The notes: a model not told the origin generated them from the letters alone. Positions 1 to 5,532 are shown, counted from the first letter of the stretch. The stretch is 7,181 nt of DNA from Acidimicrobiaceae bacterium (GCA_030838025.1 JAUTXM010000021.1:1-7181); one strand, 5' to 3'. Translations and numbers: made by a program.

Positions 1-668
1 TGTTTCATCTGGGCCCCGTTGCGGCCGACCAGCATCCGGTAGGCGGTGGAGTTGCACAGGGCGTTGCAGGCCGCTTCCTCCCAGGTCAGGTGGGCTGGTT
101 TCGGCATCAGCTGATTGGCCTTGACCATGCTCAGGTCGGCCAGGCCCCCGAAGTTGGTCTCGAAGCCCCAGATCCGCTGGTTTGCCGCCAGCATCGAGTC
201 GTCGTGGGCCGAGGGATCCTGGTCGTCGACGTGGTTGCAGTGGATGACCACCCGGTCGCCTGGCTTCCAGAGCCGCACCGCGCTGCCGACGCGCAGCACC
301 ACCCCGGCGCCGTCGGAGCCGACCACGTGGTAGGGCAAATCGTGGCGCCGGCCCCACACGCTCTCGCGCCCGAGGCGCTGCAGGAACTGAAACGTCGGCA
401 TGGGTTCGAAGATCGACGTCCACACGGTGTTGAAGTTGATGGCGCTGGCCATGACGGCGACATAGGCCTCGTCGGGGGCCAGCTCGGGGACCGCCACCTC
501 CTCCACGTGCAAGGACTTGCGAGGGTCTTTGTCAGCCGACGGCAAGCCCTCGAACATCCCCGCTTGGTCCTTGCGGACCACCGCCGCCCGGAACGCCTCG
601 GGAAGCGGTATGGCGGCCAGTTCCTCGCCGGAAGCGCCGGCCATGATGGCGTCAAGGACAGCGTGCAT
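1..668 (-). CDS. ccr: Crotonyl-CoA carboxylase/reductase, N-terminal part (3' end off the window)
   Basis: The enzyme reductively carboxylates crotonyl-CoA with NADPH and CO2 to (2S)-ethylmalonyl-CoA. This is the key step of the ethylmalonyl-CoA pathway and a source of polyketide extender units. The ATG at 668 opens a frame of 222 codons that runs off the left edge; the family is usually about 410-450 residues. Visible family blocks are KDPRKSLHVEEV (about 47-58), INFNTVW (77-83), the GroES-like DLPYHVVGSDGAG stretch (110-122), WKPGDRVV (134-141), QRIWGFETNFGG (164-175) and HLTWEEAACN (193-202). N80, F169 and E170 line up, one residue offset, with the CO2-binding N81, F170 and E171 described for Kitasatospora Ccr (recalled, not aligned); the fourth residue, a His, lies beyond the edge. 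No SD precedes the ATG, but TAACCT lies 6 nt upstream, which suggests a leaderless mRNA. The gene follows the zinc-ribbon gene by 62 nt on the same strand. Confidence 0.95.
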   Translation of the reverse strand, partial: MHAVLDAIMAGASGEELAAIPLPEAFRAAVVRKDQAGMFEGLPSADKDPRKSLHVEEVAVPELAPDEAYVAVMASAINFNTVWTSIFEPMPTFQFLQRLGRESVWGRRHDLPYHVVGSDGAGVVLRVGSAVRLWKPGDRVVIHCNHVDDQDPSAHDDSMLAANQRIWGFETNFGGLADLSMVKANQLMPKPAHLTWEEAACNALCNSTAYRMLVGRNGAQMK

Positions 669-674
669 AGACAG

Positions 675-680
675 AGGTTA
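675..680 (-). promoter_or_regulatory. Candidate -10 box for leaderless ccr transcription
   Basis: On the minus strand TAACCT fits the actinobacterial TANNNT pattern and is followed by exactly 6 nt before the ATG at 668, so transcription would start at or next to the start codon. No purine-rich SD lies between the box and the ATG. No convincing -35 hexamer was found at 16-18 nt. Support comes from position and the lack of an SD only. Confidence 0.4.
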
Positions 681-692
681 CCGGTTGGTAAC
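677..692. promoter_or_regulatory. Perfect 6-4-6 inverted repeat upstream of ccr, candidate operator
   Basis: GTTACC-GGTT-GGTAAC is a perfect 6-bp inverted repeat with a 4-bp centre, ending 8 nt upstream of the ccr ATG. Its size and TTACC/GGTAA half-sites resemble operators of TetR-family regulators of acyl-CoA metabolism. It overlaps the predicted ccr -10 box, so a bound protein would be expected to repress. Established knowledge: the TetR-family regulator CcrR controls ccr in Methylobacterium through a palindromic site. Whether this site belongs to a homologue is inference, and no regulator gene is in the window. Confidence 0.5.
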
Positions 693-702
693 TAACACCG
701 TG

Positions 703-738
703 GGCCTCAACCAAGGCCTCAACTGGGGCATCAACCGA
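703..738. repeat. Three 12-bp direct repeats between the zinc-ribbon gene and ccr
   Basis: GGCCTCAACCAA, GGCCTCAACTGG and GGCATCAACCGA follow one another at exact 12-bp spacing. The first nine bases are identical in copies one and two and differ at one base in copy three. Read on the minus strand the core is GTTGAGGCC. The array spans the stop codon of the upstream gene and most of the 62-nt gap before ccr, just upstream of the inverted repeat at 677-692. It could be a multi-copy regulator site or simple slippage; the sequence does not decide. Confidence 0.5.
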
Positions 739-1573
739 GCCCGAGGGGGACGCAGTCTTTTTGCGCCTGCTTGGAGGCTGCCAAGGCGGGGGCGCTGCCC
801 GTCGGGGCATTGAACAAGATGTTCAAGTCGCTGATGCACGCCTTGTAGGCGGCCAGTTGCGAACTCTGGCTGGCCTTGGTGTTGTTGGAATCGCTCAGCT
901 GCGACTTGGTGTGGTCGAGATCGGCCTGGGAAGCAGCCAGGTCTCGCCGTACCTTGACGAGCTCGCTTTTGTTGGAGTTCAGGCTGCTGGAGCTGGCGAC
1001 GGCCCAGGCCCCGAGAGAAGCCGCGGCGACCGCAAGCACCGCGATGGCGATCAGCAGCAACGGCGACCGCTTCGGCGGCCGGTCAGGTTGGTAGTTGGAC
1101 TGGTAGGACGGCTGGTATGGCGCCTGATAGGGGGGTTGACCCGACGGCGGCGCGGCCGGGTACTGGGCCGTGGACGACCAGTCGTTTGACTGCGGCGCCG
1201 CGTAGCCGGACTGAGGCGCGGCGTAGCTGGACGGGGGCGCGGCGTAGCTGGGCGGCGGGGCGTAGCTGGGCGGGGGCGGCTCGGCCCACGACGGCGGAGC
1301 AGGCTCGGGCGCTGCGGCGTCAGCGCCCTCGCGGGTCCCGGTCCCCGACCAGCCGCGAGGAGTTCGTGGCGCCGCCGGGGGCGGCTCAGCCGCGGCCGCG
1401 GCCGCGGCCGGGGGCGGCGGCGGCGCGGGCGGCGGCGGCGCGTAGGAACTCACGGGTGCCGGCTTCAGCGCGGTTCCGCAGTTGTTGCAGGAGCTCCAGA
1501 AGGGCCGCACCGCCGCCCCGCAGTTCCCGCAGAACTCACTGCTGGCGGTCGGTCGAACGCCGGTGTCGGTCAT
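731..1573 (-). CDS. Zinc-ribbon, proline-rich, single-pass membrane protein with external coiled coil (function unknown)
   Basis: This 280-residue protein is not recognised as a named family. The N-terminus carries a CxxC...CxxC zinc ribbon (C15, C18, C29, C32). Residues about 41-168 form a low-complexity Pro/Ala/Tyr/Gln linker with repeated YAAP-type motifs. A basic KRS and then a hydrophobic helix (about 171-193) follow, and then a charged heptad-like region (about 200-245) and a short tail with C246 and C274. The basic residues before the helix predict the zinc ribbon in the cytoplasm and the coiled coil outside; the two tail cysteines could form a disulfide. The ATG at 1573 has a good SD, GAGGG at 1581-1585, 7 nt upstream and abutting the stop of the protease gene. 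The 15-nt gap indicates co-transcription and probable shared function with the protease. A partner, substrate or scaffold role is inference. Confidence 0.85.
   Translation of the reverse strand: MTDTGVRPTASSEFCGNCGAAVRPFWSSCNNCGTALKPAPVSSYAPPPPAPPPPPAAAAAAAEPPPAAPRTPRGWSGTGTREGADAAAPEPAPPSWAEPPPPSYAPPPSYAAPPSSYAAPQSGYAAPQSNDWSSTAQYPAAPPSGQPPYQAPYQPSYQSNYQPDRPPKRSPLLLIAIAVLAVAAASLGAWAVASSSSLNSNKSELVKVRRDLAASQADLDHTKSQLSDSNNTKASQSSQLAAYKACISDLNILFNAPTGSAPALAASKQAQKDCVPLGLG
1200..1275. repeat. Short tandem repeat encoding Tyr-Ala-Pro motifs
   Basis: GCGTAGC recurs at 1200, 1221, 1242 and 1260 (spacings 21, 21 and 18) within a GC-rich stretch. On the minus strand it encodes the repeated SYAP/SYAAP/GYAAP motifs of the linker in the zinc-ribbon membrane protein. 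Copy number may differ between relatives because the unit is in frame. Confidence 0.6.
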
Positions 1574-1588
1574 CGAGTTTCCCTCAGT

Positions 1589-2635
1589 TCAACACGTTGT
1601 CACGGTGCTGCACACCGTGGAGATTGGAATGGCGAAGGAGAGTCCCTCGACTCCACTTCCGACCAGCTTGGATTCCGCCACGCCGATGACCTGGCCCTGG
1701 CGGTTGACCACTGGTCCGCCGCTGTCGCCTGGGCTGATCGGCGCCGAGAACTGGATGAGGCCGTTGCGAAACGACGACACGATTCCGCTCGCCACAGTAC
1801 CGCTGAGTCCAAGAGGCGAGCCGACGACGAGTATCGCATCGCCGACCTGGGCGTCGGTGGTCGAGCGGGGCAACGCCGTCAGCGCCGCCTTCACGCTGAC
1901 GATTGCCAGGTCGTCACCCTTGTCGACCTTGGTGATGGTGCCCGTCAGGTTCTTGCCGTCTTGCTTCACCTGCACGGTGTGGGCGGCGGAGCCGGTCCAC
2001 ACCGACTGCACCACGTGGTAGTCGGTGATGATCGTGGAGGTTCCGCCCGAACTGCCGACGACCCATCCCGAGCCGAGGCCGTCGGGGGTGTCGATGGTGA
2101 AGACCGAGGGGAGGACCTGGCGAGCCACGCCGGCGGTGTCGGTACCGAGGCCGCCGACCCGGTTGGCCAGGGCGTTGGTGGCGGCCACCTGGTCGGCGAC
2201 CCGCTGGTCGAGCTTGGCCAACGCCCGATGGTCGGCGTCGGCGGCGCGCTGGAAGTGGAGGTGGTCGGCGATCAAGGCGATCAGGAACGCCACCGCCAGG
2301 ACGGCGGCCACCACTGCCACCCACCTGGAGGACGCAGAGGAGGAGGACGACGACGAGGTCGGCGACGTCCGCGAGGCTTGGCGCGGTGGGCGACGGTCTT
2401 GGCGCGGCGCCGGGGCGGGTTCCCACCGAGGAGCGCCCGGCTCCGCGGCAACGGCGGAGTTCCACGACGTGTTGTGGATTGGTGGCGGCGTGGTGACGCC
2501 GGTCGAGGCCACCGACGGCGACGCGCTCCCGTCGATCTTTACGTCGAAGCCGTGCAAGGGGCAGCGGCCTCGGGCGAGCGCGGTGCCGCAGCGCTCACAG
2601 AATCGTTGCGCCTCGGCGATGTCCTGCGTGATCAC
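1589..2635 (-). CDS. Membrane-anchored trypsin-like (HtrA/S1C-type) serine protease with N-terminal zinc ribbon
   Basis: This is a 348-residue predicted extracytoplasmic endopeptidase. An N-terminal zinc-ribbon-like knuckle (C13xxC16 ... C25xxH28) is followed by a Ser/Pro-rich linker with a run of serines (about 95-103), a membrane helix (about 105-123) and a coiled-coil-like segment (about 127-160). The protease domain (about 170-348) shows the chymotrypsin-fold triad: H207 in TDYHVV, D242 in KGDDLAIV and S305 in GDSGGP, plus the oxyanion region. The C-terminus ends right after the protease fold, so there is no PDZ domain, unlike classical DegP/HtrA. C342 and C348 could pair. The start is GTG at 2635, with a strong SD, GAGGAG at 2642-2647, 6 nt upstream. 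It is the first gene of a unit with the zinc-ribbon membrane protein (15-nt gap) and is divergent from the thiolase. The substrate is unknown; a quality-control or signalling cleavage role is inference. Confidence 0.9.
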   Translation of the reverse strand: MITQDIAEAQRFCERCGTALARGRCPLHGFDVKIDGSASPSVASTGVTTPPPIHNTSWNSAVAAEPGAPRWEPAPAPRQDRRPPRQASRTSPTSSSSSSSASSRWVAVVAAVLAVAFLIALIADHLHFQRAADADHRALAKLDQRVADQVAATNALANRVGGLGTDTAGVARQVLPSVFTIDTPDGLGSGWVVGSSGGTSTIITDYHVVQSVWTGSAAHTVQVKQDGKNLTGTITKVDKGDDLAIVSVKAALTALPRSTTDAQVGDAILVVGSPLGLSGTVASGIVSSFRNGLIQFSAPISPGDSGGPVVNRQGQVIGVAESKLVGSGVEGLSFAIPISTVCSTVTTC

Positions 2636-2783
2636 AGCGTTCTCCTCACCCGGGCGAACGACTCACCTGCAGCGTCCAGCAGACGGGGCGGCTGCGCTCT
2701 GACCCGGAGTCATGACACCAAGCTAGAGGGAGGTGGTGCCCAACCAGATACGCGTCATCCCGACCTCTCCGTACACTGGCATC
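2636..2783. promoter_or_regulatory. Divergent promoter region between protease and thiolase genes
   Basis: This 148-nt gap serves both directions. For the minus-strand protease, TAGCTT (2725-2720 read leftward) is the only TANNNT between about 2740 and the SD and would give a leader of roughly 75-80 nt. Close to its expected start point is a near-palindrome at 2706-2719, GGAGTCATGACACC, with a perfect GTCATGAC core. For the thiolase, TACACT lies 6 nt before the GTG. An AG-rich stretch at 2725-2733 resembles an SD and would serve an alternative upstream thiolase start. No transcript data are available. Confidence 0.45.
2772..2777 (+). promoter_or_regulatory. Candidate -10 box for leaderless thiolase transcription
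   Basis: TACACT fits TANNNT and is followed by 6 nt and then the GTG at 2784, the start that gives a normal thiolase N-terminus. There is no SD in the 6-nt gap. The spacing is the same as at ccr. No clear -35 element was found. Confidence 0.45.
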
Positions 2784-3968
2784 GTGTCTGGATCAGTAAT
2801 CATCTCCGGCGCCCGCACCCCGATCGGAAAGATGTCGGGCGCCCTCGCCGGCTTCACCGCGATGGACCTTGGAGGCCTGGTCATCGCCGAGGCGCTGCGC
2901 CGGGCGAATGCCGGGCCGGATCGGGTGGACTACGTCTTGATGGGCCACGTCCTGCAGGCCGGCCAAGGACAGATCACGGCCCGCCAGGCGGCAGTCAAGG
3001 CCGGGATACCGATGACGGTGCCCGCCACCACCGTCAACAAGGTCTGCCTTTCCGGGCTCAACACCATCTTCCTCGCCGACCAGCTGATCAAGGCTGGGGA
3101 AGCGGACATCGTGGTGGCCGGGGGGATGGAGTCGATGACCCAGGCCCCCTACCTGCTGCCTGGCGCCCGGGCCGGCTACCGCCTCGGTGACGGCCAGCTG
3201 GTCGACTCGCTCATGCACGACGGGCTTTGGGATGCGTTCGAGGACGTCGCCATGGGCGCCGGGACCGAGCATTACCTCAAGGCGCGGCCGGAACTGACCC
3301 GGGAGCGGCAGGATGCCTTCGCCGCCTCGTCGCACGAACGGGCCGCGAGCGCCATCAAGGACGGCCGTTTCGCGACCGAGATCGTGGCGGTCACCGTGCC
3401 CGCCCGCCGGGGCGACCCACTGGTGGTGGACACCGATGAGGGTGTTCGTCCGGGCACGACGCCGGAGTCCCTCGGCCGGCTGCGGCCCGCGTTCGCGTCC
3501 GACGGGACGATCACCGCGGGCAACGCCAGCCAGATATCGGATGGGGCGGCCGCCGTCATCGTGGCATCGCCCGCCGCGGCCGAGCGACTCGGAGTCCAAC
3601 CGCTCGGTCGGGTTGTCGGGTATGGCCAGGTGGCGGGCCCGGACCCGTCGTTGCTCAGCCAGCCTTCGCGAGCCACGGCCCGGGCGCTGGAGCGGGCCGG
3701 GCTCACCCGGGCCGATGTCGACCTGTTCGAGTTCAACGAGGCGTTCGCGGCGGTTGCCCTGGCGTCGATGGACGACCTCGGTCTCTCGGACGACGTGGTC
3801 AACGTCAACGGCGGGGCCATTGCCCTCGGACACCCCATCGGTATGTCCGGTACCCGCCTGGCCCTCACGCTCCTCTACGAGCTCGGCCGCCGGGGGGGCG
3901 GGCTCGGCGCGGCCGCCCTCTGCGGCGGCGGTGGCCAGGGCGACGCCATCGTGCTCCGTACTCTCTAG
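2784..3968 (+). CDS. Acetyl-CoA C-acetyltransferase (thiolase)
   Basis: The enzyme catalyses reversible condensation of two acetyl-CoA to acetoacetyl-CoA in the cytoplasm, feeding polyhydroxybutyrate or the ethylmalonyl-CoA route, or working in reverse in degradation. With the GTG at 2784 the protein has 394 residues and the usual SVIISGARTPIGK start. Catalytic residues fall at normal places: nucleophile C88 (NKVCLSGLN), NEAF at 318-321, H350 (GGAIALGHPIG) and C380 (CGGGGQG), matching the Zoogloea enzyme within about two positions. The MESMTQAPYLL and MGAGTE blocks are typical of the actinobacterial acetyl-CoA acetyltransferase group. Upstream in-frame GTGs at 2733 and 2736 would add 16-17 residues; an AG-rich SD-like sequence sits before them, but the extension looks unlike the family. 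Ccr, two enzymatic steps downstream, is encoded about 2.1 kb away on the other strand. Names such as phaA or atoB would fit, but exact substrate range cannot be read off. Confidence 0.93.
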   Translation: MSGSVIISGARTPIGKMSGALAGFTAMDLGGLVIAEALRRANAGPDRVDYVLMGHVLQAGQGQITARQAAVKAGIPMTVPATTVNKVCLSGLNTIFLADQLIKAGEADIVVAGGMESMTQAPYLLPGARAGYRLGDGQLVDSLMHDGLWDAFEDVAMGAGTEHYLKARPELTRERQDAFAASSHERAASAIKDGRFATEIVAVTVPARRGDPLVVDTDEGVRPGTTPESLGRLRPAFASDGTITAGNASQISDGAAAVIVASPAAAERLGVQPLGRVVGYGQVAGPDPSLLSQPSRATARALERAGLTRADVDLFEFNEAFAAVALASMDDLGLSDDVVNVNGGAIALGHPIGMSGTRLALTLLYELGRRGGGLGAAALCGGGGQGDAIVLRTL

Positions 3969-4002
3969 GCGCTCGACGGCCTCAGCTCCCGCTTAAGGTG
4001 GG

Positions 4003-4869
4003 ATGCAGGTCGGCCGAGGTTTTGGGGACATGCCCCGCCGGATGCTCCAGTTCCTCGTCGCCTTGATGGTGGCGGCCCTCCCGTTGGTCGTTTCCGTGGC
4101 GCCCGCCCGGGCCGACAACGCCAGCGCGCTGCTGGGCCTGGTCAACGCCCTGCGGGCGTCGCACGGGCTGGGACCGCTCTACGTCGACCCGACCCTCACC
4201 GCGACCGCGCAGAGCTGGTCGGCGCACATGGCCTCGGGCAATGCACTCAGTCACAACCCCAACGTGGGCGCCGGGCTGGCGGGGGGTTGGACCAAGTTGG
4301 GCGAGAACGTCGGCGAGGGCGGCACCATCACCGGCATCTACAACGCCTTCGTCAACAGCGCGTTCCACCTGGGCAACATGCTCGACCCGACCTACAACCT
4401 CACCGGCGTCGCCGTGGCCGTGGGCCGCAGCAACACCCTCTGGGTAACGCAGGACTTCGAGGCCAAACCCGGGGCCACCCCGGCCACAACCCGCCCACCG
4501 GCGACCACACCGACCACCGCGAAGCAGACGGCCACCACGACGAAGCCCACGACGACGAAGCCGGTGACGACCACACCGCCGGTCACCGCGAGCGCGGCCG
4601 CCACCACCACCTCCCCGCCTCCCACGACCGCTTCGGTGCCGACGACGGTGGGAACAGGCGACTCCAGCGTGGTGCCCGACCTTGGCTCAGGGGCACCGGC
4701 GACACCGCCTTCCTCAGTTCCCGGCAAGCTGGCCGCCGCGGCGTCGTTGGCGGGGCACGGCAATGGGTCAGGGTCCATGGGAGGCTTGGTTGGCGCCCTC
4801 GCAGGACTCGCCGTCATCTCGCTCGGGGCGACCGCGTTCTACATCAAGCGCCTGCTGCACTCTCCCTAG
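4003..4869 (+). CDS. Secreted or membrane-anchored CAP (SCP/PR1-like) domain protein
   Basis: The 288-residue protein begins with a signal peptide: basic PRR, a hydrophobic core (about 14-33) and a likely cleavage after ARA at residue 37. The CAP domain covers about 40-153, with the family marks LVNALRASHGLGPL, H75 (SAHMA), SHNP at 83-86, GENVG at 100-104, H122 (FHLGNMLD) and a closing LWVTQDF. A Thr/Pro/Lys-rich stalk (about 157-215) and a linker lead to a C-terminal hydrophobic helix (about 260-280) followed by KRLL, so the domain is probably displayed on a stalk and tethered. No LPXTG sortase motif precedes the helix. The biochemical role of bacterial CAP proteins is mostly unknown. It lies 34 nt after the thiolase on the same strand. 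The ATG at 4003 has AAGG 4 nt upstream; the ATG at 4030, with GAGGT 9 nt upstream, gives a tidier signal peptide and is equally plausible. TAAGGT at 3994-3999 could be a -10 box for the second start. Confidence 0.88.
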   Translation: MQVGRGFGDMPRRMLQFLVALMVAALPLVVSVAPARADNASALLGLVNALRASHGLGPLYVDPTLTATAQSWSAHMASGNALSHNPNVGAGLAGGWTKLGENVGEGGTITGIYNAFVNSAFHLGNMLDPTYNLTGVAVAVGRSNTLWVTQDFEAKPGATPATTRPPATTPTTAKQTATTTKPTTTKPVTTTPPVTASAAATTTSPPPTTASVPTTVGTGDSSVVPDLGSGAPATPPSSVPGKLAAAASLAGHGNGSGSMGGLVGALAGLAVISLGATAFYIKRLLHSP

Positions 4870-4921
4870 AGACACGGGCGGGCCCCGGCGGCGGGCGCGG
4901 CGGCGCGGGCACTGGCGGACC

Positions 4922-5010
4922 AAGTCTGATGTACATCTACGGCTCTGAGGACGGGTTACAGCGCAGGACGACCTTTGAACGCCCTGAGAGCCATAAGTAA
5001 CCATCAGACT
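4922..5010. mobile_element. MITE-like imperfect palindrome with 5-bp flanking direct repeats
   Basis: The arms 4923-4953 and 4980-5010 are inverted copies matching at 23 of 31 positions. The outer nine bases, AGTCTGATG against CATCAGACT, are perfect, as is an inner GGCTCT/AGAGCC block, and the arms pair without gaps around a 26-nt centre. GGACC lies directly outside both ends (4917-4921 and 5011-5015), as a 5-bp target-site duplication would. The element has about 52% G+C, against nearly pure G/C on both sides. There is no transposase and no believable reading frame. Alternatives are a bidirectional transcription terminator or a structured RNA, since it lies between convergent genes; there is no T-tract. 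Because GGACC is close to its own reverse complement, it could also be an extension of the stem. Confidence 0.45.
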
Positions 5011-5025
5011 GGACCCTCGTAGCCC

Positions 5026-5127
5026 GCGGGCCGCACCCGGCCGCACCGCGGGCCGCACCGCGGGCCGCACCCGGCCGCCGCGCGGGCCGCACCCGGCCGC
5101 GGCGCGGGCCGCCGCGCGGGCCGCACC
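5026..5127. repeat. G+C-only-like tandem array of 12- and 10-bp units
   Basis: The unit GCGGGCCGCACC occurs at 5026, 5048, 5060, 5082 and 5116, with a degenerate copy at 5104. Starts are spaced 22, 12, 22, 22 and 12 bp. The extra 10 bp is each time a CGGCCGC-type unit that looks like a shortened version of the same motif, giving the order 12-10-12-12-10-12-10-12-12. The array ends 17 bp from the FKBP stop codon, so it sits in the 3' flank of that transcript and can fold into strong G/C hairpins. It may help end transcription, or may be simple slippage sequence. Confidence 0.7.
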
Positions 5128-5144
5128 CGCCGCCGCCCGGGGCG

Positions 5145-5519
5145 CTAGACCGCCAGGAGGTCGACGACGAAGACGAGCGTTTCGCCCGGCTTGATGACGC
5201 CGCCGGCACCCCGCTCGCCGTAGCCCAGTGCCGGCGGGATCACCAGCTTGCGGCGCCCCCCGACCTTCATCCCCGCCACACCCTGGTCCCATCCCGCGAT
5301 GACCTGGCCGCCGCCCAGGTTGAAGCGGAACGGAGCGTTGCGGTTCCAGCTGGCGTCGAACTCCTGTCCCGTCGAGAACGCCACCCCGGCATAGTGCACG
5401 GTCACGGTGTTGCCCGGGCTCGCCTGGGCGCCGTCGCCCTCCCAGATATCGGTGATCTCCAGCTCGCGTGGCGGCTCACCGCTGGGGGTGTCGATAACGG
5501 GCTTCTCGATGTTGGTCAC
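5145..5519 (-). CDS. FKBP-type peptidyl-prolyl cis-trans isomerase
   Basis: This 124-residue single-domain FKBP catalyses cis-trans isomerisation of Xaa-Pro bonds. There is no signal peptide or membrane helix, so it is cytoplasmic. Binding-pocket residues of FKBP12-type enzymes are present: Y43 (VHYAG), F54-D55 (EFDAS), V73-I74 and W77 (QVIAGWDQG), Y100 (ALGYG), I109 (GVIKPGETL) and F117. The N-terminal IDTPSGEPP stretch is common in actinobacterial homologues. The frame is open further upstream to 5876, but that part lies over the oxidoreductase gene in another frame and is arginine/serine-rich shadow. The GTG at 5519 is chosen because it gives a normal family N-terminus and does not overlap the upstream gene, whose stop ends 10 nt before. 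There is no SD; TAGCTT at 5532-5527 lies 7 nt before the GTG. It is the last gene of the recR-led cluster. Confidence 0.93.
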   Translation of the reverse strand: MTNIEKPVIDTPSGEPPRELEITDIWEGDGAQASPGNTVTVHYAGVAFSTGQEFDASWNRNAPFRFNLGGGQVIAGWDQGVAGMKVGGRRKLVIPPALGYGERGAGGVIKPGETLVFVVDLLAV

Positions 5520-5526
5520 GCAGTCG

Positions 5527-5532
5527 AAGCTA
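5527..5532 (-). promoter_or_regulatory. Candidate -10 box for leaderless FKBP transcription
   Basis: On the minus strand TAGCTT starts with the TAG stop codon of the oxidoreductase gene and lies 7 nt upstream of the FKBP GTG. It fits TANNNT and there is no SD for this start. A T three bases after any TAG stop is not rare, so support is limited. Confidence 0.3.

Larger units (their letters stand above)
4870..5144. other. Convergent intergenic gap of 275 bp without a gene
   Basis: The gap lies between the end of the CAP gene and the end of the FKBP gene. In order it holds a G/C-only-like stretch (about 4877-4915), the MITE-like palindrome, the 12/10-bp array and a short G/C-rich spacer. The small ATG frame beginning at 4930 has no SD and lies wholly inside the palindrome. 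No tRNA or other RNA gene was recognised. Confidence 0.6.

Noticed and set aside
131..655. 174-residue minus-strand frame inside the ccr region
   Set aside because: It is a shadow frame. The Ccr frame starting at 668 shows many conserved blocks but has no stop inside the window, so a complete-frame search misses it.
1390..1440. GCGGCC-rich run that could be taken for a regulatory or structural repeat
   Set aside because: It simply encodes the poly-Ala/poly-Pro part of the zinc-ribbon protein linker; coding explains it.
1961..3190. Long plus-strand open frame (409 residues) across the protease gene, the divergent promoter and the thiolase start
   Set aside because: It is antisense to the protease, which has an intact catalytic triad, and overlaps the thiolase in another frame. 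Its composition is Arg/Gly-rich with no recognisable motif, typical of shadow frames in high-G+C DNA.
2793..3833. 346-residue minus-strand frame opposite the thiolase
   Set aside because: It mirrors a well-conserved thiolase with all catalytic residues; the antisense product shows no family features.
3885..3900. G-run near the end of the thiolase gene as a possible frameshift site
   Set aside because: The reading frame continues through the run into the conserved CGGGGQG motif and a normal stop, so there is no sign of a frameshift.
4930..5000. Small ATG frame (about 23 codons) in the convergent gap
   Set aside because: There is no SD, it lies entirely within the imperfect palindrome, and it has no family resemblance.
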